Of a stretch of DNA of 64,000 nucleotides, positions 32,701-45,940 are shown piece by piece; position 1 is the stretch's first letter, and each line of letters opens with the position of its first letter. The stretch is from positions 26,894,254-26,958,253 of the forward strand of contig OV121086.1 of the NCBI GenBank assembly GCA_921293015.1, given 5' to 3'. This stretch comes from Phorcus lineatus (lineage: Eukaryota > Mollusca > Gastropoda > Trochida > Trochidae). Under the pieces are notes generated by a model. The model did no database searches. It was not told where the DNA came from and was given only the letters and a program-made list of their open reading frames with translations. A program made the translations under genes and the position numbers.

Positions 32701-33984
32701 GTCTGTGTTGCAACTAGAAGAAGCAGCAAATTTCAATTAGCACAGAAGAAATAATTTCCTTACTGATTACGACATTGATTTTGTTTAAAACTGTTTAATT
32801 AATATCTAATAAGCAACGTAAAATTTACTGTATTAATATGAGAGTTTGTATTGGGCGAGACACTTTGAGTAGACATTCGTTAGAATTCATGTGAAGCGTA
32901 ATAAAATCCTTTAAACGTCCCCTTGTAACCATACTCAACTTAAACCTGACCTATACAGTCTACCTTGTGAGGGACACTGTAATTAGGAGATGAAAATCAT
33001 TTCTGTATTCTGTTTACTGAATAGATTTATCTCAATTCAAACTTGACTAATTAGAAATATAATGAGGAACTAATTATCCCAAGGCAACAGCAATGTGATT
33101 GGGTCGCACCCGTACAGACAGGCTCTAATGCTTTGCGAAACTACAGTTCCGTTTTGAAAGAACACATTTCAATAATAGAAATATCAAAACATGCACCAAA
33201 AGGATTTTAAATACAACACATCTGTATTTTATCGTGAATATTATCAAAAGAAGACAGATTTTATATATCGTTATAGTTACAATATTAAACTATCTCATGA
33301 AAATGAACTTTAAATGCTCCACAACGTTTTATCGTATTGATCTCACCAGACCCCGTTACGCGAGCCGTCAGGTTTGCATATGACATAACTGAAATCAGCA
33401 TCAGCGAGTTCGCCCCGTATTCTATGTTGCAGGAAAGTTCTACTTCGCTTATATGTCAATACTCTTCAGTCCTCGGAAAACTAAACACTGTTTTCCGTAT
33501 GTCGAGCTGCTTATATATCCAAATAAAAGTAGTTACGTTGCTTTCAATTTACTGGCTCTGTGTGTTGGTTAAAAGGTCAAATCGCAAGCTATGGAGTTAT
33601 CTTTCGTAAAGCAACCCCTGCACATCTCAACGAAATGCTTATGATTAGCAGATGGGGCCAATCCAGAATGCTTTTTCCGTAAACAGATACGCTGAATAAA
33701 CGTTTCGTCTTTAAAGTTGATTTTACGATTTTTTAAGATTTAATGCTCTTTGAATTCCGTAACGTAATGCAGCAATATCAAATTTTATTTACATGAGATT
33801 GAATTTTCACGTAAATACACAGGTCGACTTATCACCTCTACAGGACTGACAAGGGTTGACCCAAACAGAGGATGTTACACTCAAAGTACATGTAGTTGTT
33901 TTGCAAGTGAAGTGTTAGAAACTATGAATCTATTACTGTTCTGTGGCAGGGTGAAATCAGAGCATCCCCACTGACATCGACTAT
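32701..33984. other. No convincing gene
   Basis: A 90-codon frame on plus at 33337-33609 has a mixed composition but no recognised motif, no clear start and no splice support. Confidence 0.3.
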
Positions 33985-33989
33985 AAAGA

Positions 33990-34175
33990 AATATCTCTTT
34001 GGCTGAATTGTTAGAGCTTAGGACTCTCACCGGTAGGTTCTGGGTTCAAATCGAATTCGAGGTGCATGCTACAAGTAGTTAAATAGACACTGACATTGAG
34101 CACAACAGGCACTAATGAGTGCCATGAACATTAAATCATTTGGTCTCACCGACATTGTAAGCGGGTGTTTTTCTT
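33990..34175 (+). mobile_element. tRNA-like SINE candidate
   Basis: GGCTGAATTGTTAGAGCTTA resembles a tRNA 5' region with box A. TAGGTTCTGGGTTCAAATCG, about 30 bases on, resembles box B. An unrelated tail with GACACTGACATTGAGCACAA and TTTGGTCTCACCGACATTGT follows. The 3' domain differs from the SINE family at 16.4 and 42.3 kb. No TSD was found, so this could be a different SINE or a tRNA pseudogene. Confidence 0.5.
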
Positions 34176-34216
34176 AAATAAATAATCTGTCATGACCTAT
34201 ACAGTATAAACGTTAC

Positions 34217-34283
34217 CCCCCCCCCCCCCCCCCCCCCCTCCACTGAGCTAGCAAATCCCTAATTTCAGCCCCCCCCCCCCCCT
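34217..34283. repeat. Two poly-C tracts
   Basis: Runs of about 22 and 14 C separated by about 30 bases, each ended by a T/C mix. They are likely to be poorly sequenced regions and possible four-stranded (i-motif/G4) formers. Confidence 0.9.
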
Positions 34284-34289
34284 CTCGAA

Positions 34290-35280
34290 ATTGGTGCTAC
34301 GGGCCTGTTTTACACTACCAAGCGAGCTCTCTTTGTAATTAAATATAGAGATAAAAATGCAGCCCAAAGTATCTATTATATAGGTCATAGGTATCTATTT
34401 CCTTCATTTCATCAAAATCATGGTTTCTCATAATATCGGTAGAATAGAAAACCATTTTGCCGTTGTCTGCCAGTCTAAGCAAATAATTATTCAATTGAGG
34501 GAAGTTTGCATAAGTGCGCGGAGGAATGTGAATCGGTCGTAAATATTAACATCTTACTCCAAAATTGACATCATGCACCAATCAGAAAGCAAGGGATTAT
34601 ATGTAACGATGAAGATTCTATGATGAAAACGAATTTAAAAGGCCGCCGCTGTTTTATTCATGATAATGTTATGCACGATATATTAATGATACGATATGGT
34701 GAGTTTGTGTGATAAGAGAGGGAAAACGAGTAACGAACATTCGGGAATACTATTGGATATGGGGAAATACAGCTGAGTAAAAATATTAATTTCCTTTCAT
34801 TCCATTGTCAATAATGTTATGTAGGGACTGGAAAATTCTTTCATTCAAGAACTGGCTACTTCAATATCGCTTTCAAACAAATTTTGTTACTACAGAATGT
34901 TTAAATCATATTTTTTACAGAGAGTATTATTCGAGTTAATTAAATGTAATGAAATTCCGAGATGCATTTGCTAGCTCCAGGTGCTGGAGATATTATAACA
35001 AAGAAAAATAAAATATAATTTGTAGGTTGTGTTATCTTAATTGTTTGGTAGACAAATGACAGATCTTTAATTTGTCCGTTGTATGCTGACCTGCGAAAAA
35101 GACATATCCCTCTGTACTAGTTCGTACATCCAAATAGGTTAAAATTTTCTCTCTTGCTAATTACTAATAATACTATTCTTATTCGCAGTTCATCATACAT
35201 GATGGTATGCTACTAAAACAGAGGATTTTAAGCCTCGTGTTTTGCCTAGAACTGTGTTGTGGGGGAATAGCTCGGGATCT
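34290..35280. other. No gene seen
   Basis: AT-rich single-copy sequence. Confidence 0.35.
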
Positions 35281-35284
35281 ACAC

Positions 35285-37005
35285 ACCTTCAAAAACAAGC
35301 AGAGAAGATTCTTTCAGGCAGGGAACAAGACTGTTTATTCTTAAGAAAGTAAATGAATCAGACAAGAAGTAAATCAATCAGACACAACAAGCAATGAAAT
35401 AATAAATGAAATCATATGTAAGTTACAATTATTGAATATAAAAACAATGATACCTGAGTTAGAGAATTGATAAGTATGATTAACATATTTATTATGTAAC
35501 AGTGCAATATGAGAGTAATGGTAATTGAGTTCGATAATCAATAAGTATAATAAACATAATTGTATATAACAGTATAATGCAATAGCTATAAATGAACAAA
35601 GGATGTGAGTATCTCAACAACTTCTAAATGCAGCTAACTATGTAATAATTATGTGACAAACCGGAGCTTAACAATTTACTTAATATAAATGAACATTGCA
35701 TTCATCTAGATAATACAAATGCATATATCGTCTTAACTTCCATGTTTGTATGCCATTAATAACATTCATTATACATCTAAACCTTATATTAAAATACTTG
35801 CTTGAATAGTGATCCTCTTACAACACGTGTGCAATATAAGAAGTATTATGGTAAAGTAAATAAAACGATAATTACATCTAAAGCCTTAAACAAATAATAA
35901 ATATAAAACATGTCTTACTTTATTAATGTAATGATTCTTTACAGTTTAATACTATTGAAATATTAGATATATTACGGTATGGAAGGCTTTGTTTAAACAC
36001 TTGACAAGAGACAACATGAATACAAATTATTGCTAGAATAATGGAGGACTTATTATAATTTTAAGTGTGAATCGTTTTAGAGTTATTACTGTACGGAAGG
36101 TACACTGATAATTACATTTAAAGCACTTAAACAAAGGTTAACTCTATTGCCTGTTCTTGCTCGCATAATGGATAGACTCTTATTTCTAGTTTAGCAAGGT
36201 GAAACATTAGACTTACTACCGTACAGGAAGTTATATGAAAATGCTATCTTTCTTTACGATGATTTATCCAAAGTGTAACAGTGACATTCTAACGTTTACA
36301 GAAACCTATACATGATGAACTCTGTTAATAATTATAAAGACTACCCATGTTGAAGACATAAGAGAATATAACAAGCGCTGTTTGATTATTTTGTAACAAG
36401 ATGGATATTTATAATTGCCTGTATCTTTTGAACTACTCTAATACTTTTCTACATCGCCGTGGCATTATAATAATTTGTGTGAATTACGTAATAAGACATT
36501 GCCCGAATGTGCACGTTTAGCTAGGAAGATAACATTAAAGTTTTGTACCCTAGAACATATGCGCTTACAGACAGGATACCTTGAACGTAAATATATATAT
36601 ATAAGCTTCCGGCGCTACATGACATTTAACATACACAGACGTGTTAAGTAGTATAACATGATACACCACAAAGATATGAATATGAACATTTGAAAACTTG
36701 ACCATCATCAACACGTTGTACATATATGTGCTTTAGCATCCACGACACCCGACCGAGAATAAAATATACATTTTAACATAATTCTCTTCCTAAATACTTC
36801 TACATTTTAAGCAACTGTATAAACACTATTTATGAATAAAACCACTCAATGCATTAGAATTGCCTTACTGAATTCTGACTAAAAATTACATAAGTACATT
36901 ATTGAAGGCAGCAGATTTTAAACAAAGTTTCAACACAATAGCAAAGTGAAGTGACTTACCTTCAAAAACAAGCAGAGAAGATTCTTTCAGGCAGGGAACA
37001 AGACT
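35285..37005 (-). repeat. 1.7-kb segment bounded by identical 48-bp direct repeats
   Basis: ACCTTCAAAAACAAGCAGAG...GGGAACAAGACT occurs at 35285-35332 and at 36958-37005 without a difference. It matches nothing else in the window. On the minus strand both copies look like a 44-nt exon: an AG lies directly before TCTTGTTCCC, and the far end is GAAG|GTAAGT (right copy) or GAAG|GTGTGT (left copy). The 1.6 kb between them is very AT-rich with no open frame. Options are a duplicated non-coding exon, terminal direct repeats of an unknown retroelement, or a tandem duplication whose interior has diverged. They do not begin and end TG...CA, which argues against a standard LTR. Confidence 0.6.
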
Positions 37006-37009
37006 AACG

Positions 37010-38620
37010 TTAGAACGTTTAGTCTCCCCTTTTATAGCCCTGATTCTCTGTGTGAATTTGAAAATATGTCGTTTCTATCTACCTCTTGATAATGGATAAT
37101 CTTCATTATGATTACGTTATGTACATTTGATGCTACATTTGCTGTAATCGGCAAAAGTTGAGTGCCCGGAATGATAATCAAGGTTTATGCCTGCCATTGA
37201 CTGTTGAAGTAAACGCTCTTGTTGTTAAAGTGATAAGCTGTTGTTTGTTCAACTGGTCGCTCCGACAGGTTAGTTAATACTTATTGCCTAATAGCTGGGC
37301 TTAGCACCTCGTGTCAACTTGTATCGGAGAGAGAGATAAGTGATATCATGTAAGCTGACTCTACACATTAAGACTTCATGGGTTAAAAAATGTAAATTAT
37401 AACTTTGTAGTGTATAACAAAAATTATGAAAATTTTGAACTAAAATATAGCAATTTTGGCACTGTTATAGTACTAAGAGAAAAATCATTGTATGAGTTAT
37501 ATAGATGGAGTGTATAGTGTTTTTGTGTATAGTGTTATTGGTTGCTTTACAATGAATTGTGATAACATATATACATGTAGTATTTATGAAAATGTTGACT
37601 GTATGATATGTTTGACATGAACATGTAGAAGAATGTTATCCCTGTGCAGGTGTTTAGACAATATAAATGCTTATTATATTTGTAGCATATTTGAACTATA
37701 GTAATGTGTCCTTAGAGTATTGTGAAAAGACACATATGGACGATAGCTTAAACACAGCTCGTTTGAAACATTAGTTGGCATGTTCTATGAAAAGCTTTCA
37801 TTTATTATCATATGACCTACAAAGGCATTCACGTGATTTTGATGACGTTGTATTTGACAAATTTGACAAATTCTGATACAAATTTAAACAATCTCAGACT
37901 TTCTTAGTTATATTTAAAAGTTTTAATAAATCAAACAACCCTCTTACACATGCGCAGAAGTGGAAATCACGGGTCCAATCTGACATAAATATTTACCGTA
38001 AACAGTTATCAAATTCTATCAACTTAAGTTTGCAAATAACCTTAAAACATTGACAGGCGACAGTATCTGCAGATTGAAAACTTTTATTTCTATCTTTTTT
38101 ATCCCAGTCTAAGGCATGAATGTTTCTGTAATAACAAAACGTTAGAGAGCCGATTCTCAATGTTCTTTAGTAACGGCGTATTTGCCGGGATAAGGGAATT
38201 CCATCGCCTATGCTATAAATGCAGCAAATCAAGTACATAATGACAACTTCCTGTGGCATTAAGCGTTGGGAATCCCAAGAATACATATGACACGGCGTCT
38301 ATATATAGAAAGTATTCACCTCATCCCACTTATTCAGCAAGTGGCTTACTCGTAGCCTTATGTCTGCGTGTGTAATTACTGTGTCAGCCCGTCTTTCACT
38401 TATTTTCAGATAAGTAATTTTCACATGATTTCATCACGTGGATAATGTAATGATGATGAAAACTGGAAGGATTTTTATTCCTGTTGTTGTAAGTTCCTAA
38501 TCGATAAGTCCTGCAAAAATCTCTCCAATTTTCTTCCTATATGGATTTACAACTAATAGAGTATAACTGTCATTTTGACAAAGGAGTTGTCACGAAACTA
38601 ACAATAAAGTTAATGTTGTA
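37010..38620. other. No gene seen
   Basis: Right of the direct repeat, then AT-rich sequence without a recognised feature. Confidence 0.35.
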
Positions 38621-38626
38621 ATTAAC

Positions 38627-38627
38627 T

Positions 38628-38669
<42 letters not shown>

Positions 38670-38720
38670 TTAATAATAATGATAATTAACTTATATAGCG
38701 CCTCATTTCCAGCAAGAGCT
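38627..38720 (-). repeat. (AAT)n microsatellite with a transposon-like 3' end
   Basis: About 13 AAT units at 38630-38670, then TTAACTTATATAGCGCCTCA. Read on minus, GCGCTATATAAGTTA followed by (ATT)n is a 3' end style common in animal SINE/LINE elements. The body of such an element is not recognisable. Confidence 0.7.
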
Positions 38721-40002
38721 GCTCAACGGCAATGTAGTCGTCTTTACAAAATGAAAAGGTTTATCTCTCAATCTCAATCAATTCTCTTGAAGTCTGTAAC
38801 TAAGTTGAAAAGCTAGGTATCGAAGCCATGACCTGCTGATAATCACTACACTAAAACAAACAGTTGACATATATAAATGGCATTATGATGAAAACTTTTT
38901 AATTTTTAAGTGATGTGACGGAGTTAAAACTTAATCTTGAAGGTGTGTGCAAAAAAACTGAAGTCGACATTTTTTATCGCACTATCTACGATAGTACAAA
39001 ATTCTTTTACTTTTTATGTTTGAGTACTCTACTGGATTCCATCTGTAGGGGACTCGACCGGGAAAAGTATAAAAAATTGTTCTATTGCAGATAGTGTGAT
39101 TCCAAATATAACAATGGTACATCTGTTCACCATATAAATGGCTTGTATCTTTCAAAGTGTTAATTCCTGATAAAATGCTTCAGAGAGAAACATATTTATG
39201 TAGCCAATTTGTTGTTTTATAATCATTGTCAATTACAGAAGGAAAGCATCCTTTCGTCAAGCAAAATATATGCCTTAAAATAAAAGAAAATGCATCGTAA
39301 GACCGACTTTCGTGTTTGAGTAGCAAAGTTTTAAAGTGTTTATGTAAATGTGAACGCTATCATAACTTTTGTCGTAATTTAACGAGATGTTTATCAACGT
39401 TTCTTATATAGCTTGTGGAAAAGAATAATATCATATTATATAATAATATGATTGTGTATCATAAAATTGACAAGTCATGGTATTTGCTTTGATGTAATTA
39501 TCATATACATGTATGCATATACATAAATTGCATTTTGTGTATGCCTTTTGTAAGCTCCATGATATGAAATGTTAATTTTACTTAATCAGGAAAGTATACA
39601 TATATATGCAGTCTTTTGACATTCAAACACATTCTTAAGTTAAAACTAGCACTAAATCGATGAGACTTTATGAGACTGATGAGGCCGAAAATTAGAAATA
39701 TCGGTTAATGTATCTCTTATCTTCACTAATAATGGGAGTTTGTGTAATGCATAGCTAAGGAAATTCAACACATAATCCATTTCGTGGGATGTTTTTAAAG
39801 TATAAATTCGAAATAATTGCTCAGAAATGTCAATTTCAGGGAATTACAAAAACAATTCTTGGAAAACGATGTTTTGGAAAATTGACGGAAAAAAAACAAT
39901 CTATCTACAAGGTCACGGGGACATAACAAATGATTAGTTTCGCCGTTGTCCGGCGTTGTTATCGATCGAGAGCTAGAGCAATGGGATAAACTTTAATATC
40001 AT
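38721..40002. other. No gene seen
   Basis: AT-rich single-copy sequence. Confidence 0.35.
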
Positions 40003-40250
40003 TCACCGATTAAAGCAGCACTCCTCTGTGAATACTTTTCTTTCGTCGAATACAAACTGTGCCTCTATTGTAACCCGGGCATCCATTACAATCCTGGGAA
40101 TCAAAGGGTGTTGAGGTAAATACAACCCGGGTACACCACATTCTGTATAAAACTCGACTTCGAATAGAACCCAGGCCTCGAATAGTCCCCCCGGGTACGG
40201 GGTGCTGAGTGCAGTGAATAGAACCCCATAGTTGCGTTCGACTTTCAAGT
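40003..40250. repeat. GC-richer repeat-like island
   Basis: Contains short recurrences such as CGAATAC/CGAATAG plus AACCC, AACCCGGG three times, and CCCCGGGTACGGGGTG. An open frame on minus (81 codons) follows from this. A matching style (TACTCGAGGCCCGG, TATTCGAGGAAATACGGTA) appears at 40690-40740. This looks like a degraded dispersed repeat, not a gene. Confidence 0.4.
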
Positions 40251-40740
40251 GTTCCTAATTCATGAAGCCGGTTGTTGTGTACATTTTATACTCTCTAACC
40301 CTATATTCTATATCAAGATGTTGGTTACCGTGATTTGAGTCTTAGTTTGGATAATATCAATTAAGCCTTTAAATCAAATTAGATTATGCATGGTAATGCA
40401 AAATTTTGTGTGCGACAGAGTTATATAGTGGCTTTGGCGTTTATGTATTGAAACCAGTTTTAGCATGAATAATTTGTCTTCAATTCCATGGCATATATTC
40501 AAAGGAATATTATACATTTTTTTAGTTCATGTGTATGCATCGCTCGTATATATGATAATAATTATAATTGTCAGTAAGAAAAAGTGTGTTATAAACAGCA
40601 AAACATATTGAATTTACAGTATGAAAGCAGCATCCGGCCCGACGACCCCTTATACAGTGCATTTACTTCTAAACGAAGGATGAAAGAAACATACCGTCTA
40701 TATACTCGAGGCCCGGCGTATATTCGAGGAAATACGGTAC

Positions 40741-42240
40741 AATTAAATTTAGTGAGGGAGTAAATGTTTAGCCTCTCTTATATTAAGCGATATTAAAGCC
40801 ATTAGCGGTGTGTGCTTTTTTACCTTTATTTAAATATTAGAATAATAATTCTTTTATAATGTAACATAGTTGCAAATTACTATGCAGATTTATAATTTAT
40901 TTCAAATTTGCAAACGTATGCATTTGTCATCATGCAAATACAATTAGTACACGTGCATGTGACAATTCAATGGTAAACCTCTTTTTCATAAAAGAATTTT
41001 TTACTCATTTCTTTGAAAGTGTCGATTTCAGCAGAAAATCGAGGTTACTTGGAAAACGGTTGGAAAAAAATTTCTGGGAATCCCGACTCGCAAGTTCTCA
41101 ACATAGGATTCTTTGCGTGATGATCCCGTGCACATGATTGAGATGATAAGAGCGTTGTTAACGCAGAACTTTGAATAGAACAGACACAGTTTATATACGC
41201 AACAGTTTATAGATACTAGCCTATACGGCACACTGCATGCACTAATGGCTGTCTGGCAACCATAGCCCTAGACTAGAATTAAGTCTATGAAATGATTTTC
41301 TGTTTGTTTATTCCTAATGTTGTTTTCTTCAGGCTCTACATCTAGAGCTAATCAATCTAGACTTACTGAATGAGAAACTTAGACTGTATTAAAGACTCCT
41401 GACTATAACATAGTCATGAAGCAGGATTATCATAGCTCTTGAATAATATGTTCTATTTAATATCCTTGGCCTAGATATCCTAAGCTCTTAGTGATGTATG
41501 TATGTATATATACGCTAAGATATTCGTACGACTACATGTAAGTTGATGTACTGTACGAACGACTATCTCTATGCTGAGTTTGCTTAAAAATATATCGTCT
41601 CTGCTTTATTGTGTATCTAATATTAAAAGGACATTTGAGCCGAAAAATACTATTTTTATTTTTTAAAGCGGTTGTCGTAATTTTTTATCATCTTTGTAAA
41701 GAAAAGTACGTAATATTAACAAGATAAGTACGATCAATAAAAAAGCGCGTCTAATATTAGACTTACATCGATCGGCAGTAAATTTAAAGTTTAAAAAAAT
41801 GCATTCTTTCATCAATAGAAAATAGAGAGTTAAAAAGTTCAGAAAATAAGCTATTTAATATTCTCATAAACTTGCTAAGGCTGAATCTTATCTTTGGGAA
41901 TGGAAGAGAGAGTAGCAACATGTGGCCGAACAAGGAAGTGAAAGTAAACCTTCCATGCGCTATTGACTGAAAGTCTGCATGTGATCCTCACGTCGATAAA
42001 GCCCTCGTGGTAAGAAAGCAAGACCTTTAGGTGAAAGATATATATAGAAAACAGGATGAAAGAGTTCGTTTATTCACTATTCCCCGAAAATGAGTCGTTG
42101 GGAATCCCTTTCCACAAATGTTATTGATGTAGGATAAACCCCATGAATAGGAACTTATAACTAAGACTGAGAAAACGTCTCCTCAAAACATTTAAATAAA
42201 AAAGAGAACTTGTTTAAAAGACATGTGATTATTTCGTTTT
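40741..42240. other. No gene seen
   Basis: Only chance frames, such as minus 41028-41231. Confidence 0.35.
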
Positions 42241-42248
42241 AAGGGTAC

Positions 42249-42587
42249 TATTAGATAGTTGAGTTGAGTTGGTCTTGGGTTTAACGCCGCTTTCAAAAGT
42301 GTTTCACTTATATCTCTGATGCTAGTAATATTGCAGGAAGAAATCCCACAAATCCACTGTTGCCAGGCATTGCGGTGAAACCTGCGAGCATCGGCTGGAA
42401 TTAGCGAACGATGGATGGTACTGCGCTGAAATTAAGTGTAGCATAGCACCCAAACCTTACTGTGTGTGTGACAGTTCCATACTGCAGACAACGTTGCCGT
42501 TCCCCTGGCGGGATTCAAACCACAAATCTTTTTACCCGAAGCCGAACGCGCTAGCCACTGCGCTATGCCGCCCCCTGTATTAGATAG
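42249..42587 (-). mobile_element. Full-length tRNA-derived SINE with 10-bp TSDs
   Basis: A 319-bp element at 42259-42577, read on minus. Its tRNA-like head is GGCGGCATAGCGCAGTGGCT followed by AGCGCG (box A near TGGCTAGCGCG) and GGTTTGAATCCCGCC (box B). A body containing GGTTTGGGTGCTATGCTACA and CCGATGCTCGCAGGTTTCAC follows. The 3' domain is AAGCGGCGTTAAACCCAAGA, then a CCAACTCAACTCAAC tail. The exact repeat TATTAGATAG flanks it at 42249-42258 and 42578-42587. This is the expected outcome of LINE-driven retroposition. The 3' GGTTTAACGCCGC-type domain resembles one widespread in molluscan SINEs, as I recall it. A truncated relative lies at 16393-16558. Confidence 0.92.
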
Positions 42588-42589
42588 GA

Positions 42590-45500
42590 ATATATCCCGC
42601 AATTTAGCTAAGCAAGTTAGTAAATGATGCTAAGGGTAAAACACATCCCCGCGATAAGGCCATGGCACGACATGGTGTAAAGATAATTTTCATTTTACAT
42701 GTACTCAATTGACAGCCTTATCTATACATCGTTGGTCTACAATATTTACACCTTGCATTGTGGAAACTATTTCATACTCATACAAATCCATACTACAGAA
42801 TTGTGTTGATACTGGCCAGCCAAGTCAATTATATACGCTACACACTCAATATTAGATATTTCATTTCATGGTGTAGGTTTTATTGTATCAAAGTTTTACA
42901 TCATTCATTGCAATACAAGGCTTCAACAAGTATAATTTTGATTACGTTCAAGTTAAGTTGAATAGCTCAACGGGTATGTATGTAGATGCACTTTCATGTG
43001 TAACATATTCAAGTGTATTCGGTGGAAAACATTTTTTTACACAAAATAGAATGTTATTGTGCCTGAATGAAAATATGAATATAGTATATTATTACACTCG
43101 TGAATGATTTCGTATAGAATTCGTTTTCGCTCGTATAATACTAAATCATTCAAGTGGAAGGTTGTTCAGTATACTCTATGACCGAAAAAAAAATCAAAAT
43201 ATTCAAAAAAAATTCATGTTGAAAATCATCGAATCAACAAAATGCATCTGTAATTGCTATTTTAAATGCAACATTTATCAATTTATCAGTGCCAATAGTC
43301 TAACACCGAGATTGTGGTTAATGCTATTTTGACCTCGACACAATCTATAGAAAAATAAGTCTAGAGGTCTGAGGTTTGGCTCATTTCTTAATAAAACAAT
43401 TTTTTGTGTGAATTGTTTTCAGAGACTGAATTTTAATCAGTCTAGAGTCTCAGAAATGTTTTTTAAAACTTCATTAACTACATTTACTGTAGTTATTAAG
43501 TTATACCTCATTTGATTGGATTGGCACTCCAAAGAAAGTAAATGGCACATCTACATGTAACGAATATTGCTTAATTAAATTGATCTTTAATAAGTTTAAG
43601 TAGGTGAACATGAAGTTGTATAAACATATATTTGTAAGTTATTTCGGATCACTTGTTAGATAAATGAAACACTGTGTTCTTGTTAATAAAGTTATGAAAT
43701 TTCATCAAACTCTATAGAAACCTGAATACTTTAGTTCCATATGAATTTTCAAACATTCAAAATACTTGATGGATATTTGAAACTTTTTAAAATAAGATTG
43801 CCATATGACAATGATTAGTATTTGCAGTTTTTTTCTTTTCTGTAAGTTGCATTTTGTATTTAGAAAACAGCAATGCCACACATACGAAACGAACATCTTA
43901 CTGTAGTGTGTATTCTCGAGTCAATCCAAAATCATCGTTTTGTGGTCTACGTTATATATCGTGTAGTACACACGAAAGGAAAATCCTTCAAATGACGTCA
44001 TATTTAGTAGCATGTGCCAATAGACTTTAAAGACATCTATACAATTTTGAAAAATAATGACTAGTGATATAATTTGAAGTTTAGGTTTATATCATTTGAT
44101 CTGAAATAAAATAGCATAGATGAATCCTCCACAGAGATGAGTAACTAGACTTGCCAACATATATAGACTTGGGACTCCTCTTCAATTATTTTCTTTTGGA
44201 CAAAAGATGAAGCGAGTAAATTAGATGGAAGTGTCTTTGGAACGCAAATACTTATATATATGTACTTGTCATTAAGACGATGAAAGAGAAAGAACAAATT
44301 AGATTTTTATATATAGATATATATAAAAGTGATGGAAACACTAGTATACTATATAAAGGTTCTTCAAAGATCAGGAAATTAGTCATAATGTTACAATACC
44401 TACAAAGTTGGACAAAATTGGTTAAATGGACATACTCATTCATAAACATGCCAAGTTTGGCGTTACGCAACGTCGTACTATGGGAAATATAGTTTTATAT
44501 CTGAGCGCAACGCTAAAGTTGGCCTATCATTGATTCAACGTGCGATTCAATAAACCTAAAACGTTATTCAAGTTTATTTAAAGTCGTTACATCTATTGAC
44601 GTTACTTGAATATGACCGATTTAACACAATGATATAATTCAAAGAATTTGTTTAACATTTTCTGGTTGTACTTGTCAACTATGATATGTTCATGAATAAT
44701 TCAACAGCCATACTGTTGTACGTGCCATTCATGTGCAGCAAATCGGCGGATTGAAGGTACAGGTCCTTTTCAAAGGTAAGGTCTTTTAATTGATATAAAT
44801 TATTTCCAATCTTTATATCATATCAATTCATCATGTTTAGAATTCACACCAACTAATAATCAATGAAAATAATAACGAAGATAAAGTACTGAATTCTCAA
44901 CGAAACGTTGTCCCATTCATTATGATATAGAACTATTCAGAATGCGTTCAAACAATTTGCTCTTCTTGAAAGTAAAACAGTTAAAAGTATAATCAGTAAT
45001 GCTCACAATTTTAAAAATCACAAATCTAACATCTTTGTTACAATATATATGGTCTATTTTCTTAAACTATAAGCAGAAACCTTGAGTTTTGAAACTTCGA
45101 CATATAAATCGTAAAAACGAAACCGGAAGTACAGTGTGAGGGACAACCTCCATTTTGGAACGTAAGTCCCGCAACTAACACACTTACTATGTTTGTAAAA
45201 CAAAGATCTTATCTATGTATTTTGCATAACTAAGCTCTCATTTTTGACAATTTCGAAGCATCGAAGCATTTTGAAAACAATCAATTCGAGGTAATTCACC
45301 ACCGTTATGATTTTAAAATAAGACCTAAGGCATGTATATTACAGGTATGTTGTTTACAGTCGACAACAACTTACCAACAGTACTTGTCCATATGTATCCA
45401 TGCATTCTAAAGGAACAGATAAGATTGAAGTGATATTTTTATATTTCTTTAATAACCACATGATACACATGTTGTTTTTATTTTACACAACCTACAGCTG

Positions 45501-45930
45501 CATATTAAAAGTTTGTTCACTTACTACTGTATCTTAGTGCAAATATCATGTAATTTAGGTTTTGTTTGAACATAACTTCAGTAGAACTAACAAACGCTCT
45601 CCAAATGTAAATGTGGAAAATAGCCATTCTTTAACATTAATTTTGTTGGAGTGTCTAGTCTCTTATGCAAAAACTAGAATTTTGGCATGATTAAATAGGC
45701 AGAAGGTGTCACATTTTCAAAAATGCCGAGTTCCTTAAAGTTTGATTAAACTATTCCATTTCGACTCACTGAGAAAAAAACAAAATCGTAGTCACTTAAT
45801 GCAAACTAACAAACATGACTTGTGTTTAAAGCTCTTGGTCACTTATAAAGGATTTTGTAGAGAAAAATAGAATCTACTGTTTTCGAAATTTTAACCCCTG
45901 GTCACTTCAGTGACCTGCCAAAATCTATTA
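42590..45930. other. No gene seen
   Basis: AT-rich. The overlapping frames at 42758-43107 and 44252-44492 show no motifs or splice signals. GAATTTTAATCAGTCTAGAG near 43430 may be a trace of the MITE arm at 7141. Confidence 0.35.
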
Positions 45931-45940
45931 CGGTAAACTG

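Noticed and set aside
35285-37005. LTR retrotransposon
   Set aside because: The 48-bp repeats lack TG...CA ends and no primer-binding site, polypurine tract, gag or pol text was seen between them.
42515-42577. Possible functional tRNA gene on minus
   Set aside because: It is the head of a 319-bp SINE bounded by exact 10-bp TSDs.
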